This document shows, in pieces, positions 28,101 to 40,681 of a stretch of DNA of 64,000 nucleotides (its first letter is position 1; the number at the start of each line of letters is the position of its first letter). This stretch comes from Neelides folsomi (lineage: Eukaryota; Arthropoda; Collembola; Neelipleona; Neelidae): positions 1 through 64,000 of the forward strand of contig JAQGBZ010000037.1 of NCBI GenBank assembly GCA_034687125.1, given 5' to 3'. A program made the position numbers and the translations under genes. The notes under the pieces are model-generated. The model was given only the letters and a program-made list of their open reading frames with translations, was not told where the DNA came from and made no database searches.

Positions 28101-29096
28101 GTAAAGCGAGTGGTTTGTATGAAGAGAAAGAACCTTCATCGGCGTCTAATCATCAGCAAAATCATCGACCGCTGCTACACGCGAATGAAGGTAAATTTCT
28201 CATTTCCTATCATCGCCAAGCAAAATCTTTTTTATCCTTATCTGGCACTGGCATTAAAAAGACTTCTACGAAATAGGTTTTTTTATACAGCGATATTTAA
28301 GTGATATTTAGACACTTTAAAAAAAGTGTTTTGACATTATGGTTTCCTTTCAATTTTGCTCCATCTCCGTTTTTATATTTAAGAAGCCTCATATAAAATC
28401 TTAATTTCGGTTAAATATTACTTATAAAGCATTTTTAGAACCTGTTTTATCTTAATATATGTAATAAATACTAAAAACTAGTGCTTAATAATGGTCTTTC
28501 AATTTTTTATCTTTTTTGACTTTTTAGTGTCTCCTGTTCGAAGACCAATTCTTCGATCAAAGTCTGATTTAAGTCATCGTTACTTGAAGGCGAGAAGTAG
28601 TGCGAATTTAACAAGCGGCTTTACACTGGTTCATGTTGACTTGGGGTTAATTGGCCCGCCGCTTCCTGCCCATCAGAACGGGCGAAAGGAAGGAGACGAG
28701 CGGCGAGTGTCAAGATCGTCAAGTGAGCTCGAGAAGTTTTTTGATCATCTTGGTCTGGAGAATCCAAACGAGTCAATTCCTCCTCCGCTGCCTCTCTCTG
28801 CTGTTCCTTCGAAGGAAGCTGTTCATCGATCCGCGCCCCGGTCTACTGACTCTTCCCCTGTTTTCTTCTCGAGTGTTTCTTCCATTGACTCACTTCCCCG
28901 AAAGGGTGGGAGTGTGGATAGCGGAGACTCCCCAGTTGGACTCAAAATTGGTTCGAGGACGGTTGGTGGCGGAGGTTACAACTCATCTCAAAGTTCTGTC
29001 ATTGTGGTTCAGCATGGCGAGCCTTCCATTGTGGAAAGAAATGCTCGTGTCATCAAATGGCTATTTAATTGTAAGAAAGCAGTGGAGAATCGGTGA
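1149..29096 (+). CDS. FAM110-family protein (4 coding exons, 713 aa)
   Basis: Coding exons 1149-1251, 22665-23240, 27297-28190 and 28528-29096 join in frame (all junctions phase 1). FAM110 proteins are vertebrate centrosome and spindle-pole associated proteins; the arthropod role is not established. Family hallmarks seen: an N-terminal PLKTRNPLFLR stretch, then RRKSAVELLQESKAFYVKS (residues 36-54), matching the family pattern R-x-SAVERLEADKAKYVKS across the exon 1/2 junction; a proline-rich PPPLPPKSP SH3-ligand-like segment (about 236-244); RSKSDLSHRY (534-543); SSSELEKFFDHLGL (588-601); and a C-terminal SIVERNARVIKWLFNCKKA, the most conserved family block. The start is the first Met after an in-frame TGA near 1096. 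The protein is about twice the length of human FAM110A/B, the extra being low-complexity Pro/Ser sequence. The family assignment is firm. Exon 1 rests on phase fit plus the N-terminal similarity, so it is slightly less certain. An AG at 1061-1062 may be the acceptor of a non-coding upstream exon. Confidence 0.85.
1252..22664 (+). other. 21.4 kb first intron of the FAM110 gene
   Basis: Bounded by a GTGAAT donor and a TTCCAG acceptor; the phase (1) and the family motif are both restored across the join. I found no recognisable coding exon, tRNA or mobile-element protein on either strand. The longest open frames inside (131, 131 and 147 codons) lack motifs and splice context. Several less AT-rich patches (for example about 6550-7080) could be regulatory, but nothing in the sequence proves it. 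Confidence 0.6.
23241..27296 (+). other. 4.1 kb second intron of the FAM110 gene
   Basis: The donor GTAAAA follows a codon ending CAA-G and the acceptor TTGACAG precedes GTAACGGGGG. AT-rich, with no coding exon recognised. An open frame continues upstream of the acceptor to 26999, but its codons there look like intron and carry no family motif. Confidence 0.6.
28191..28527 (+). other. third intron of the FAM110 gene
   Basis: 337 bases, GTAAAT donor and T-rich TTTTTAG acceptor, phase 1. Nothing else seen in it. Confidence 0.7.
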
Positions 29097-32000
29097 TCTG
29101 ATTCTTTTAATGCTTTATGGTCGAGTCAAGGACACAAATCTAATAAAACTAATGACACTTACTTCTCTGAAACAATACCCTATACTAACATTGCGGTTAT
29201 ACAGTCGATAAAGTAAATTTTTCTCGATTAGGATGCAGTTAGGAAAATCCTATATATACGAGCATCTTCATATTAGATTATTGAGGTTGCAGCTTTTTTT
29301 AATAGAGGTGTTTATCTAACTTTTAGTACATTCTCATTTATACAAAATACAGGTACTAGAATAGTATTAAATAAGTAAATACATAAATATAATTACTTGT
29401 AGGTGGATAAAATCAAAACATGAAAACCTTTAAAATTCTATTGAAATTACGAGATCATAGTATATTTATGAAACCAACATACCTACAGATACTTATATGT
29501 ACACCTGTAATTTGTAATATACTTATACTTGTTATTTATTAATTAATTGAGCAATCAAGAAATATTCTAATCGAATTCGGTTAATTTCTAAGCGCATCTC
29601 ATATTCGTAGTTTAAACCTCCCTTGTTTAGCTTATTGTTAGTAAGCACAATTGATAACTCCTGTCAAGTTAAAATTGAAATGATTTTAGCTTTAATGAGA
29701 CATACAAATCTCTCTTCTTCGCGTCCACCCTTACCTGATCATATCTATCTTGTAATTATCGTGAATGTGAACACCTAAATTAAAATCATCAATGATGTGT
29801 AATAGACACCAAAAGTAGACGATTACGATTTCTATCCTCAAAATAACATAAATCCATACTTTTCATTACCTTGTCTTTATAACTAATGGCCGTGAAGAAT
29901 ACCAAGAATGAAAATACCAAGAAGAGAGAATAACTAATAATTTGTTATTGCGACGAACAAATGCCTAGCTATCATTGCGTGAGTTGAGTATAAAACTGTG
30001 CGTTGAAAATGCAAGTTTTTTTACACACCATAAAGGTAGCTTTCGCATAACGTGCAGAATTTAAATTTAATTAAAACAAAGGTGAGAATCATCAAACGTG
30101 AGGCGTGATTCCAAACATTAGCGAATGAATTGAAGAGGAAGGGGAAAGGGTGCGAAGAAGAAAGTGGAACTTGAAAGAATATGAAAATGACAATAACAAT
30201 GGACACACCCACCGTAGATTAGGAAATTATGTCGTCGTAATTGGAGTAAAGAAGGTGAGGCATCCGACACCTGTGATTCTTTATCTCAATGTAATATCTT
30301 TGTTCGAGTAAGTATACCCAAATAGAACGAATCAAATTGGTTTCCTTTTGAAAATTATAATTGACAGTTCACAATGAGAATTACACCTTTAATGAATTGA
30401 TAATTAACTTTGATAAACAAGAGTAAATAATAATCCATAATTAGTAAACATATTGCATAATATTAAACTTATTAAAATGAACTCTAATTGCGATTCAAAT
30501 CTGTATTAAAATTTGATTTATTATGAACACTATAGAGTACACAAACACGAACAAAAATTATTCATACGCTTTTATGAATGTGTCATTCAATCAGTACGGT
30601 AGATACACCTCAAAATGACCCAAAATTATAAACTTTAGGCCAAAGGTCATGTGAGTAAAGTAATTAGTAATGTTTAGACCATATTTACCATTTTATATTT
30701 AAAAGCATCCCTAAACCAGACAATACTTTTATGTGAAATTAAAATACCAATGCCTTTGATGTCTTTTATTAAGATGTCTTTTATTAAGATTTTATGTTTA
30801 TTAAAATTACCTTAAAGTAATTACAAATTATATGCTTATAACCTTATTTATAAGTAAGGTAAAAAGAAAGAAAATTAGATTGTTAAGAAAATTAAATTAA
30901 CTAATTGTAAGTACATGTTCACGTACTAAATAAATAGAAGGTAGTTCGTAAATAAGTAAATATTTATGCTCACAATTAATTCGTATAAAATTCTTAAATT
31001 ACGACTCACATAAAATGCTTTAAATTAAATAAATAAATGTGTCTTTTTATGAAAGTAGTGGAGAAGCATCCCTGGGATTAACAAAAAATAGTTGCTGTAT
31101 TGAGATCAGAGGTTAAAGTCAGGGGTTAAAGTTGGAAAAGATGAGTCTCATAGGTGCGATAAATGCTAGTCAAAAACATACATGCAGAGATGGGATGGGT
31201 TTAATGAGCAAAGGGGTGAAAAGGCATTGAAACTCATCTTTAATAAAAGAAACGGAAATGAATCTTATAGACTATATCCCCTATCTTACCATTAAATAAT
31301 TAATACACATACGTGTGTATTGTTCAATTTATTACATCCATATACATCCTCTACAGATATCTGTTATTTAGAGAAAGTTATTGTTAAATACAAATTAACG
31401 CCTTGTTGTGTGCGCCGTATATTGTTATTTTCCCCAAATGTGTGTAGAGTTGATGATGAACCCTAATGACAATTAATCATTGTTATTCTAGCTGTATACC
31501 TGTAAGTTTGTGGCGATTTTAATGATTGTGAATTTCACGCAAGAAAACCTGAAACAATATGTAAAACTTCGTACGCTGCGCTATTACACTGATAAAAGCT
31601 ACTATTTAGCTTAAAACTTAAAATTTGATATATACTATGTATTTTAAATTTTAAATGCTGATTATAATATATGGATAGCCCATTTAAAACTCAATTATTC
31701 CGTTTTACATTGGACGATTTAACCAATTATCTACATCATTTTGTGTATTTTTTTTAATGTTGTTACATCGCTGACAATGCATATAATATTATTTATCAAA
31801 ATTGAATGGTTGCATTTTAAATTATATTAATCTTTTAATTACTTACATTTACTTACATTTTTTATAGTCATTAATTATTTGTGAATTCTCAAATATTTTA
31901 TATTGAAATTAAAATTTTGTTATCATTGATAACCTATCAACTTATTTAGTGAATTCTTATAAAATACGCTAAATTGTGGATGTTTATATTCTCTATTTCA

Positions 32001-34876
32001 TTTTGCTCTATAATAATTAAAAGTTTGATTTTAGATGTCAATATTGTTAACATTTTTATTCATTTTATAACTCATTTATATTTCACTTGTCAAATATTTA
32101 GTATTATATATTATAAATTGTTATAATGTAAATAGTTAATTTAATTTGAAGAAATCTAAATGTGTCTATAATTTCAGCCCCATTGGTATTGTGAAATATT
32201 CGTACAGTTAACCATGTACGTTACACAACTATAAAACAATTAAACATGTACTTCTCTATTTCTTTAATTTAAAAGATGATCTTTGATTTGTGAGAATTTT
32301 ATAGCTCTGTGATATATTCAATAAAATGTTTAGCTATGCTATGCGTACATTTTGTTTATTGCTCATTTCCCTCTTCAATCTTAATTGCATACCTATATTT
32401 CTTTTACCTGTCAGTGAAGCAATGCGAAATAAGATTCAAGCAAACACTCAAGATTCAAGTACATTAGTTTGCGTTTAGCAAAAGATGCTATTAAATAATT
32501 ATACATATTTGCATATAGCATAATAATGATTTTATTCATTTTTATACACCATTATGAACAATGTATAATAAATGCAGTTGCAAGGAAGAATACATAAATA
32601 TAGTTTAAAAAATAGATTGAAACCTTATCTCCATAATGTGCAGCCAAGAAGAGAAATCGAGAGCCGGAGATGACTTTTATAATAACTTAATTGTTCTTCT
32701 GTTTGTAAATAATTGTGTGGATGGAATCAGCAGACTATTCATCATCATCCGTCTTCCTAATTGCGTATTTTCCGTCTGCATAGCCGTCTAATCGAAGTGA
32801 AAAATTGCGACGAGGTTAAGAAAGAGAAAGCTCTAAAGCCCATTTGTTGCACTTATTTAATAACGAGTCCTACGCGGATAATTGAAATAAATAACCTTTT
32901 TATATTTTTTCATTTTATATGAAATTCATTTGATTAAAATAAAGCATTTAATCGACATGAGTTATTTCATTGTTTTGATTGTGGCCCGAAAGGCAGACGA
33001 GAAAAGTTCTCTTCGTTTCAGCCGGAAATGAATGGAGTCAGTTAGAGAATATTGGGGCAAGAGTATTTATTGAGCGTTTTCTGGGAAAGAGACAGTTGAA
33101 TTAGCTGAATAAAGAAGGAAGAGAGATGATCTCCGTGAACTTCATCATTTTGTCATGGGATTCGCTCATTGAGGCATAAGGGGTTGGGAAATTCTTCCTT
33201 CTTTGTTCTCACAGATGAAGGCACTCGCCGTACTTTTGAAACGGTAGACTTCATTTCTATTTTTCAACCATAGTCTGCTATGAAGAAGAATCAGTATAAC
33301 AATGATATACTCTAAAGCTATTGATAATAAAATAATAAGACGTGTCGTAATGATCCATCCTATAAAGTGCATTGTAGTGATAGGGGTAGTTTACCCAAAG
33401 ATAAAAATGGCACAGACTCTAGGAATCGGAATCGGGGATGGGATGTTAATGCATATCGACATCGACAGACAAAGAATTGAATGGAAATAAAAGATCTTAA
33501 AAAGAAGCTCATCCATTGAAGATAATGAATCGGAACAAGTTGTGACAAAGTTGAGGGTCGATGAGAACTTTGAGTTTCAATTGATTCTCAGTCTGAAGAT
33601 GGGAAATGACATGTTTGAAGAAGAATAAAGAAATAATGGCAATAATGAGAAATGAAACTTTGATATTTTTTAAAGATACGAGCTGAATCAAATTCCAGTT
33701 TCATTCTCTTAACATTGAGATCCAAACGGATTTTCATTCCTCTTTATTTACATCCAACCCGTGACAAATCATCGTTATTTATAACCCGAATCTTTTAAGC
33801 GTTTGTGGTTTCGCCCATTCAATGGCTACACTAGAAGAAGTTTTCCCCCCATTGATTGTCAATGTCTATAACTCTATAACGATTCAAAAGAGAAACTTGA
33901 ACGGTTTCCTCTCAACTCAATCTCATAAATCTCTCATGGCTGACAAATATATTCAGTTTCGGATCCTTTTTATACTCAACTTCTCTCATTCAAATGAAAC
34001 CAGAATTTCACTCCTTTAAGAGTTCAATTTCTTTGATTTTCAATGCTATTGATCTGATGCAGAAATACTTATCGTTAGGGATTCTCAAGGAACTCGGTAA
34101 ATCACGCAAAGATACGGTGCTAAAATTATTTTGCAGATCCGATATAAAAGTTAAAGAGAATGGTATAGCTTATACTCCTATTATACCGATATATGGTACA
34201 TACAGTATACATAGAGTAAGATATTATTTAGTATCTAGTTACGAACTACAGAAATAAATATTCAATACTTTATGTTAGCATTTGATGTAAAAACGCATGC
34301 GTTTATAATAAGTTAAGCCGAAGAAAAGCATTTGTAACAAACCAAAACTCTAACAAATACAAACGAATATTAATTTTAGTCAATTGCCAGGTAGGTATTC
34401 TATGGTTCGGTTTATTCGGGGAAAAAACCGACCAAATGATTTGGTATTGTATTTTACTGGGTATGTATTATGAAAATGTGTCAAGTAATATTTCATATGT
34501 AAATATCTAGGTATACTTATGTAGTGCCATGTAATGTATGTATCCTAGAATGTGTATTGGGAATACAGGAGGTTTCTATTGGTTGTACACTGTACAGGTA
34601 CATAATGCCCAGTGCGGTGACATGATGTGCATGACATGAGGGTGAAATCCCCCTTCCTCAAAGTTCATTGAATAAACTTTGCCCTTGACTACATATTAAA
34701 TCAAACAATTGGTAAATATATCTTTTTCATCTAACAGTCTCCAGTGGATTGGTAAGAGGAAAAGTACAAAACGACAATCGAAATTAACTTCACACTCACT
34801 TGAACCGTAGAAATACTCATCCTCAAAACCATCTTAAATCATTTTAAACTCTTAAGCCGACATTAGCAGCACTAAA
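29097..34876. other. 5.8 kb between FAM110 and MAPK15, no gene seen
   Basis: An AATAAA at 29142-29147, about 45 bases after the FAM110 stop, may be its polyadenylation signal; others lie further on, so a long 3' UTR is possible. The rest is AT-rich with only short open frames lacking motifs. A 15-base unit is tandemly duplicated at 30758-30787. The last few hundred bases should hold the MAPK15 promoter and 5' UTR, but I see no clear TATA box. Confidence 0.5.
30758..30787. repeat. 15-base unit repeated twice in tandem
   Basis: GATGTCTTTTATTAA occurs twice back to back, followed by a further GAT. A short slippage-type duplication in AT-rich intergenic DNA with no visible function. Confidence 0.8.
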
Positions 34877-37800
34877 ATGCCATCAGCAATAACACAAGTG
34901 AAGAGGCAACATCCAGGTAAAAAGGGAGAAAAGCCCGAGACTCCCATTTCACCCCATTCGAAGACATTCAAATCCGAAGGTTCATCTTATTCCCAACTCG
35001 AAGATTTCTCAAGTAATAACGCTTCCGATTACACTCACAACCCCAACGACGACAGACAAAGGAGCGATACGGATGAAGCCGATCGTTCTGATATGGAAGG
35101 ATGCGTAGATGACAGATACGTTCTTGAAGCAAAGCTTGGCAAAGGAGTCCGTATAATATAAAATTATTAAAAAAAGAAATATTTTAATATAACATTTTAT
35201 TGAATCTAGACTTTATTAATTAAGTACAGATATAATCTACTGTAACTGTATATTAGTAGTATTAGTATAATTAATTCTCGTTATGTCACAAAGTTCATTC
35301 ATTCTCCTTTGTTCCTTCCAGGCCTATGGAGCAGTTTGGTCAGCCTATGATAATGTAGAAAAAGAACGAGTGGCATTAAAAAAGATTTTCGAAGCTTTCC
35401 GAAATAAAGTGGATGCTCAGAGAACCTATAGGGAAATTACATTTCTCATGAATTTCGATCATCCGAACATCATCAGCCTTCTTAGGGTCCATCCTGCCAT
35501 TGACAACAACGACATTTACTTGGTTTTTCCCTTAATGAGCGGAGACTTACACAAGTTGATCTCCAACGATGGACAAACCACCAAATCCTTGAAGCAGTCG
35601 ATCATTCATCAAATTCTCTGTGCATTGAAGTACCTCCACTCTGGTGAGGTCATTCATAGAGACCTCAAGCCGGCAAATATTCTCCTCATGGAAGGTTTAA
35701 TTGTCAAAGTTGCGGATTTCGGCCTTGCGAGATATTTGGCAAATTTCGAAGAGAGTATTACCCTTGGTGGAAAGCCGGAGATGACTGACTATGTCGCCAC
35801 TCGATGGTATCGTCCGTTAGAGATTCTTCTCAATTATCCTCGCTACACCAAGGCAGTGGACATGTGGAGTGTTGGATGCATTTTGGGAGAAATGATTGTT
35901 CGAGAACCCATTTTCAGATCAAAGTCCACCATTGAACAAATAGAAGTAGTCCTTGGGACAATAAAACCACCAAATGAAAAGGAAATTAAAGAAATGTGCA
36001 TCAAGAGCCCAAACTCCATTACAGTTCAAATGATTGAGAAAGCCTCCCAACAGCGACGAAAGTCAATCAGGGAAATGCTCGAGCCTTTCGCGGTTTCATC
36101 CGACGCATTGGATTTCATTCAACAACTTCTTGTTTTTTCTCCGAGTAAGCGAATGACGGTTGAAGAAGCTTTAAATCATCCATTCATCAGCCCCCTTAGG
36201 AATCCATCCGAAGAGACAATTATGGAGAATACACTCAATCCAGCTCTCAATGATCACATCATGGCAGAAATTGACACCTACAGAGATGAAATCTTTAGAA
36301 TGTTTCCAAGAAATGATCTCCTTAGAGTTTCATCAACTTGTGCCACTCGAGGGAGATCACCCGAAAACGGCAAATTTTATGAACAAACTAGGAAAACTCC
36401 CATTGATGAAGAAAAGAAATATAGAGGAATTCACACAATTCAAAATCAAAAAAATTCTCGAGCTTTGAAGCAATCGTCATCTGAGGGTCAATCCATTAAA
36501 GACAAAGCGAGAAACGAGAGCGAAAATGGTTTTCGCCCTAAAGGATTGACACGACCGTCAAAGAGCGTCCATAAGTTTCAGCATGAGATTGGAGAAGGGT
36601 CCAACTTCAATAATCATCACAACTTGCAAGGATTTTACAAATACACAGAGAAGAAGACGATCGAATTCCAAGATCAAAATCTTCATGAGATGAGAAATCA
36701 CCATGTTCCAAATGGAAAATATGCGAACGAGGGAGTTGGAGATTATTACAAAAGTCACCAGACAATTCTTCCTCCATTGAAAGGTCAAGGTGTGGCCAAG
36801 AGGACATCTGTCCAACAGTCCAATCCTAATTATGCTAAGAGAATTGTCCACGAGGCGAGATTACAAGGATTGACACTTGACGGTCGAGAACAGAAATTTC
36901 TCCCTAGAAATAATTTCTCAAATGCACCAATGCTCAATGCCAATTCTCTGCCGTCTTATTTAGCTGAATTGAAGCAGCCAGGTGTGAAGAAAGTTACAGG
37001 AACTGACGCAATATCCAACTTTGTTAGTTATTTAGCCGTCTCGAACGCTGAAAATCCAAAGACTTGTGCTAAAGTTTGTGCAAAGTTGAGTCAGCAGGAA
37101 GCAGAACGGAAGCGAGTGAGTAAGTTGGACATGAACTCACTTCACGGGCCCCTTGCCGATTTTAAGGTCAAGCCTGTCGATGAGGAAGAAGCGCGGATTC
37201 AAGAAATTAAAAATCGATACATGAGATTCCAATTGCCAGAAAAACATCTTGGACCGAATAGTAAATGGGAGATTAAAGCTAAAACAAGATATCAACCTAC
37301 AAATGAGCAATTGAGAAGTAATGGTAATTATCCTTTAAAACCTATTTGAAAATTTTGAAACTATTACTATTTATTTTGCAAATATTTTCACTTTGCACTT
37401 CTTATTAATTTTATCATTCTATTAAATTATTACAATTAAATGTTAAATTCATATTGATGTTAAAAATTATATTATTTGATCAAAGCTGATTTGGACAAGC
37501 GACGTGATAATATGGATCTACGAAGAAAGCCTCTTCGAAATTCTCACTTTGATGAAGATCTACTTGGGAACCAGGCAAGGCCAAATAACGATTGGCATTA
37601 TTCTGACAATCATAGAGGGAATAATGGAGATGTGCGAATAAGATCCGAAGAACGCTCAACTTACTTTCCACAAACTTGTCCTCGAAAAACAAAAGCCCAG
37701 ACGGCTCAGAGTTGTCATGAATTTCCAAACAATCGACATTGTCCGACTCAACCTCTTGTCATCCAACATCCTTCTCGATTCGCGAATGTCAAATCTTTGG

Positions 37801-37958
37801 TCAATGTCAGAAATTCCAGTGCACCTCGGGGACAGACGACGAAGCAGCAGGATATAAAGGAAATTATGAAGAAACATGGGTATGGAAAATCCGTTGGTTC
37901 GATATCATCTACAGAACTGTATGATCTTCAAAACTTTCAACTCCATCCTCACAAATGA
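34877..37958 (+). CDS. MAPK15: atypical MAP kinase ERK7/ERK8 (MAPK15), 914 aa
   Basis: Coding exons 34877-35146, 35322-37323 and 37486-37958. A Ser/Thr kinase of the CMGC group; family members act in ciliogenesis, secretion and autophagy and usually autoactivate. Seen: a kinase domain from about residue 80 with glycine loop LGKGAYGAVW built across the first splice junction, VALK with the ATP-binding Lys110, alpha-C Glu128, HRDLKPAN (Asp204), DFG (222-224), and a C-terminal tail of over 500 residues typical of ERK7. Oddities: the activation motif reads TDY (245-247) where ERK7 has TEY, and the APE motif reads PLE (255-257) after RWYR, keeping only the Glu. All catalytic residues are intact, so activity is likely. 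The first donor is the weak GTCCGT, but phase and motif leave little doubt. The next gene, PAK1IP1, is tail to tail 312 bases away. Confidence 0.93.
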
Positions 37959-38270
37959 AATGGCTCCTGTATGTATTGTAAAAATGTAAGGTTTTTAATT
38001 TAGCTAATTAACATTTAATTCGGCTAAAGAAAGTCAAATCGTAAAAAGTGTTTGTTTTCTACTCATTTATTGTATATAAATATTATATATTATTTAGTCT
38101 TGTAACTTTAATCTAACAGTACAGTAAATAACATTGGAACAACGTTTCCTTTAATAATTGTAATTAATGATGATAAATATAAGAAAAACTTACTTTACAC
38201 ATTTGATATAATAATAAATATGATGGGTAATAGTCTGAAACGTTTCTGAATTTTTCCATATAGTTTCAGA
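37959..38270. other. convergent 3' spacer between MAPK15 and PAK1IP1
   Basis: 312 AT-rich bases between two stop codons on opposite strands. Must hold both polyadenylation regions; candidate A/T-rich signals occur on both strands but none stands out. Confidence 0.6.
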
Positions 38271-39864
38271 TCAGAACTTTTTAGGTCTCTTTTTCCCAGT
38301 TTCAAAAGCTTTAGGATTTTTATTTTGAAAGTTCATCTTCGGCTTTTGATTTTTCTTTTCGGGCTTTCTTTCCTCCTCTTCGTCTTTCTCTTCATAATCA
38401 TCATCGCTATCTAAGCTAAACACTTCCTCTTCGTCCTCGTCCTCCGATGATTCCAATTGTTCTGTTTCATTCATTTCTTCATCCGCTTCTTCCTCAGTCT
38501 CATTTAGTTGTGATTCGTCTTTACTCCAAAAGGCAACACATGTTATTCTACTTGAAGTGTTGGTTTCTGTGAGAAGTGTAGGAGTATTTTTCAATGCAGA
38601 TTTCTGAAATTCAATTGGAAAATGTATAAATTGAAATGTAAAACTTGATATTACAATAGGCATTAGATTAGATCGAACATCGAATTTGCATATATATATT
38701 TTGGATCTTGATAATAAATACATTATCATAAAAAACAATTATTTATATGCAAATTCATATGCAAAAATACTTACATTTGAAAAACTCCACATTTTAATGA
38801 ATCCATCGTTTGAAACAGTAATGAGGGCTTTGAGTTGGTTGACGTATTTAACATCTTTGACTCGATTCTTATGAGCTTTAAATTCTAAAAGCTTTGAAGA
38901 ATTCTTAATATCATGGATTTCAATTTCTTCTTTGTCTCCCGCAATGAAAATGTGATCGTCCTATAAAATAAAAAATATTATATAATTTATGGCTCAAATG
39001 CTCCATTCATTTTATAAGATGAAAATTGATACTTACGTCAAAAAATTCTATAACTGAGGCTCGTTTTCCAAAAGGTGCCGAATAAATAACTTTTGCATAT
39101 TGAAGCGAATAAATATCAACCCTGTTGAGAATGCTCACAGCGTAAAAAGTTCCAGATGGTGACCATTTAACAGCATCAGCAACGCCGTGTAAATTAGTTA
39201 CGAAACCTGTTCGCCCTTTAATAAGATTCCAGGTTTTCAGGGAACGATCTGCTCCAATGGATAGAGCCAATTTTCCACTGGGATGAACGCTGAACCCCAA
39301 AACTCCTCCTTTATGAGCCATGAGTGATTTTTCACATAACCAATTGTTTGTCTTCCAAATGCAAATTGTTCCATCGGCACTTCCACTAAACAAATGACTC
39401 GATTTGAAGTTCGCAATACATGTGATTGTTCCTACAATGAATTAAAAACATTTTAAAGTCATAATTATTACATAATTATTTCGACAATTTAAATTTACCA
39501 TCTTGATGTTGAAGAGATCCATGTTCAACTCTCGTTTGTAAATTCACAATGTTTATTGTTTCGTCGGCCCCTCCAGACGCGAGAAACTTCCCAACCCCTG
39601 TAATACATCGGACGCTCTTCTTGTGGTTGTGGTTTGTAAAACTCCGAGACAAAACGTATTTCTATAATAAAGATTTAAATAAATATAAAATATACCCTTT
39701 TTAATTTCAATAAATAATTAGTGTAAAGAAGAATAACATAAACGTATAATAATAAGTATTAATAACTATAATTCTACAAAAAATACCTTATCTGAATCCT
39801 CTTCTTCAATGTTTAAAGTGTAGCCGATTAAAAATTCCTCGTATGATCCTACTACTATTTCCAT
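38271..39864 (-). CDS. PAK1IP1: PAK1-interacting protein 1 / MAK11 WD-repeat protein, 384 aa
   Basis: Five coding exons on the minus strand: 39864-39787, 39661-39499, 39431-39037, 38960-38775 and 38603-38271, closing in frame. The yeast orthologue Mak11 and human PAK1IP1 act in 60S ribosomal subunit assembly in the nucleolus, and PAK1IP1 also binds and restrains p21-activated kinase. Seen: WD-type repeats including GTITCIANF, SGSADGTICIW, AHKGGVLGFSVHPSGKLALS, WSPSGTFYAV, EFKAHKNRVKDVKYV and TVSNDGFIKMW, in the same order and spacing as the human protein. The C-terminal 70 or so residues are a Glu/Asp-rich run followed by a Lys-rich basic end, fitting a nucleolar protein. The start is the only Met at the head of the conserved N-terminus (MEIVVGSYEEFLIGY). 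Convergent with MAPK15 and divergent from USP10. Confidence 0.93.
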
Positions 39865-40681
39865 TTTGATTTTAATTATATTTAGCTCATGTGTTTAAAT
39901 TATTAATTAATGAAACACATTTAATGACAATTAACGAATTAACCTTTATACGAACGAAACGAATACGAACGAATGGTTTATTTCATGTGCTCAGAAGAGC
40001 ATGTTTCAATTTAAAAATGGCACCCAATAGACTCTTGACATTAGTCATTTGTTCTTTCTTCGCCCCGACCAAGATAAACGAAGACGCTATTTATTAATCT
40101 CACACACTACACACGACCAACATACCGTACATTTATTAATTGCATTAAAATAGATTTCAAGATGCTCATTAAATAAATAAACCTCGTAATTAAGCTCAGT
40201 TAAGCGTTAAAATGTAATTTAAACATTGATAATTTTTACTCCTTGGTTACAAATTATTGATTTCGATTCAACATCAACACTCATTTATTTAAAAAAATAC
40301 ATTGTGCCACACTGACACTGCCACTCTCCATCAAACCGTTTGTTGGTAAAAATAATATCATTTGGTGAGATTAATTATCATATAATCTGCTCAATAATTG
40401 TAGGCATTATTTGAATTTTTGCAAATAAAAATAATTTTTGCAGAAGAGTTGTCGTTTCCGAGAAATCTCCACTCTTCCTTTCGGGCAAGAACTTCGGCAA
40501 GAACTCGTGGTGGGAGATCTGGGAGAGTGTTTTTAGTTGTTAGAAAAGTCGATAGGTGGCCGAGGGGCACCTCGCTGAATCGCAAGAGACTATCGAGTCA
40601 TCCTCGTCCGGCTCCATGTGGCCTCCCCATTGCCCACCAAACACCGCGACCTCGCCTTCGTCATGAACTCTGCCCTTCGAC
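39865..40681. promoter_or_regulatory. head-to-head promoter region of PAK1IP1 and USP10
   Basis: 817 bases separate the two start codons, which face away from each other. No TATA box is evident near either start. A less AT-rich stretch (about 40450-40700), unlike its surroundings, ends in the USP10 start exon and probably is its 5' UTR and core promoter. The function as a shared promoter is inferred from layout only. Confidence 0.45.
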
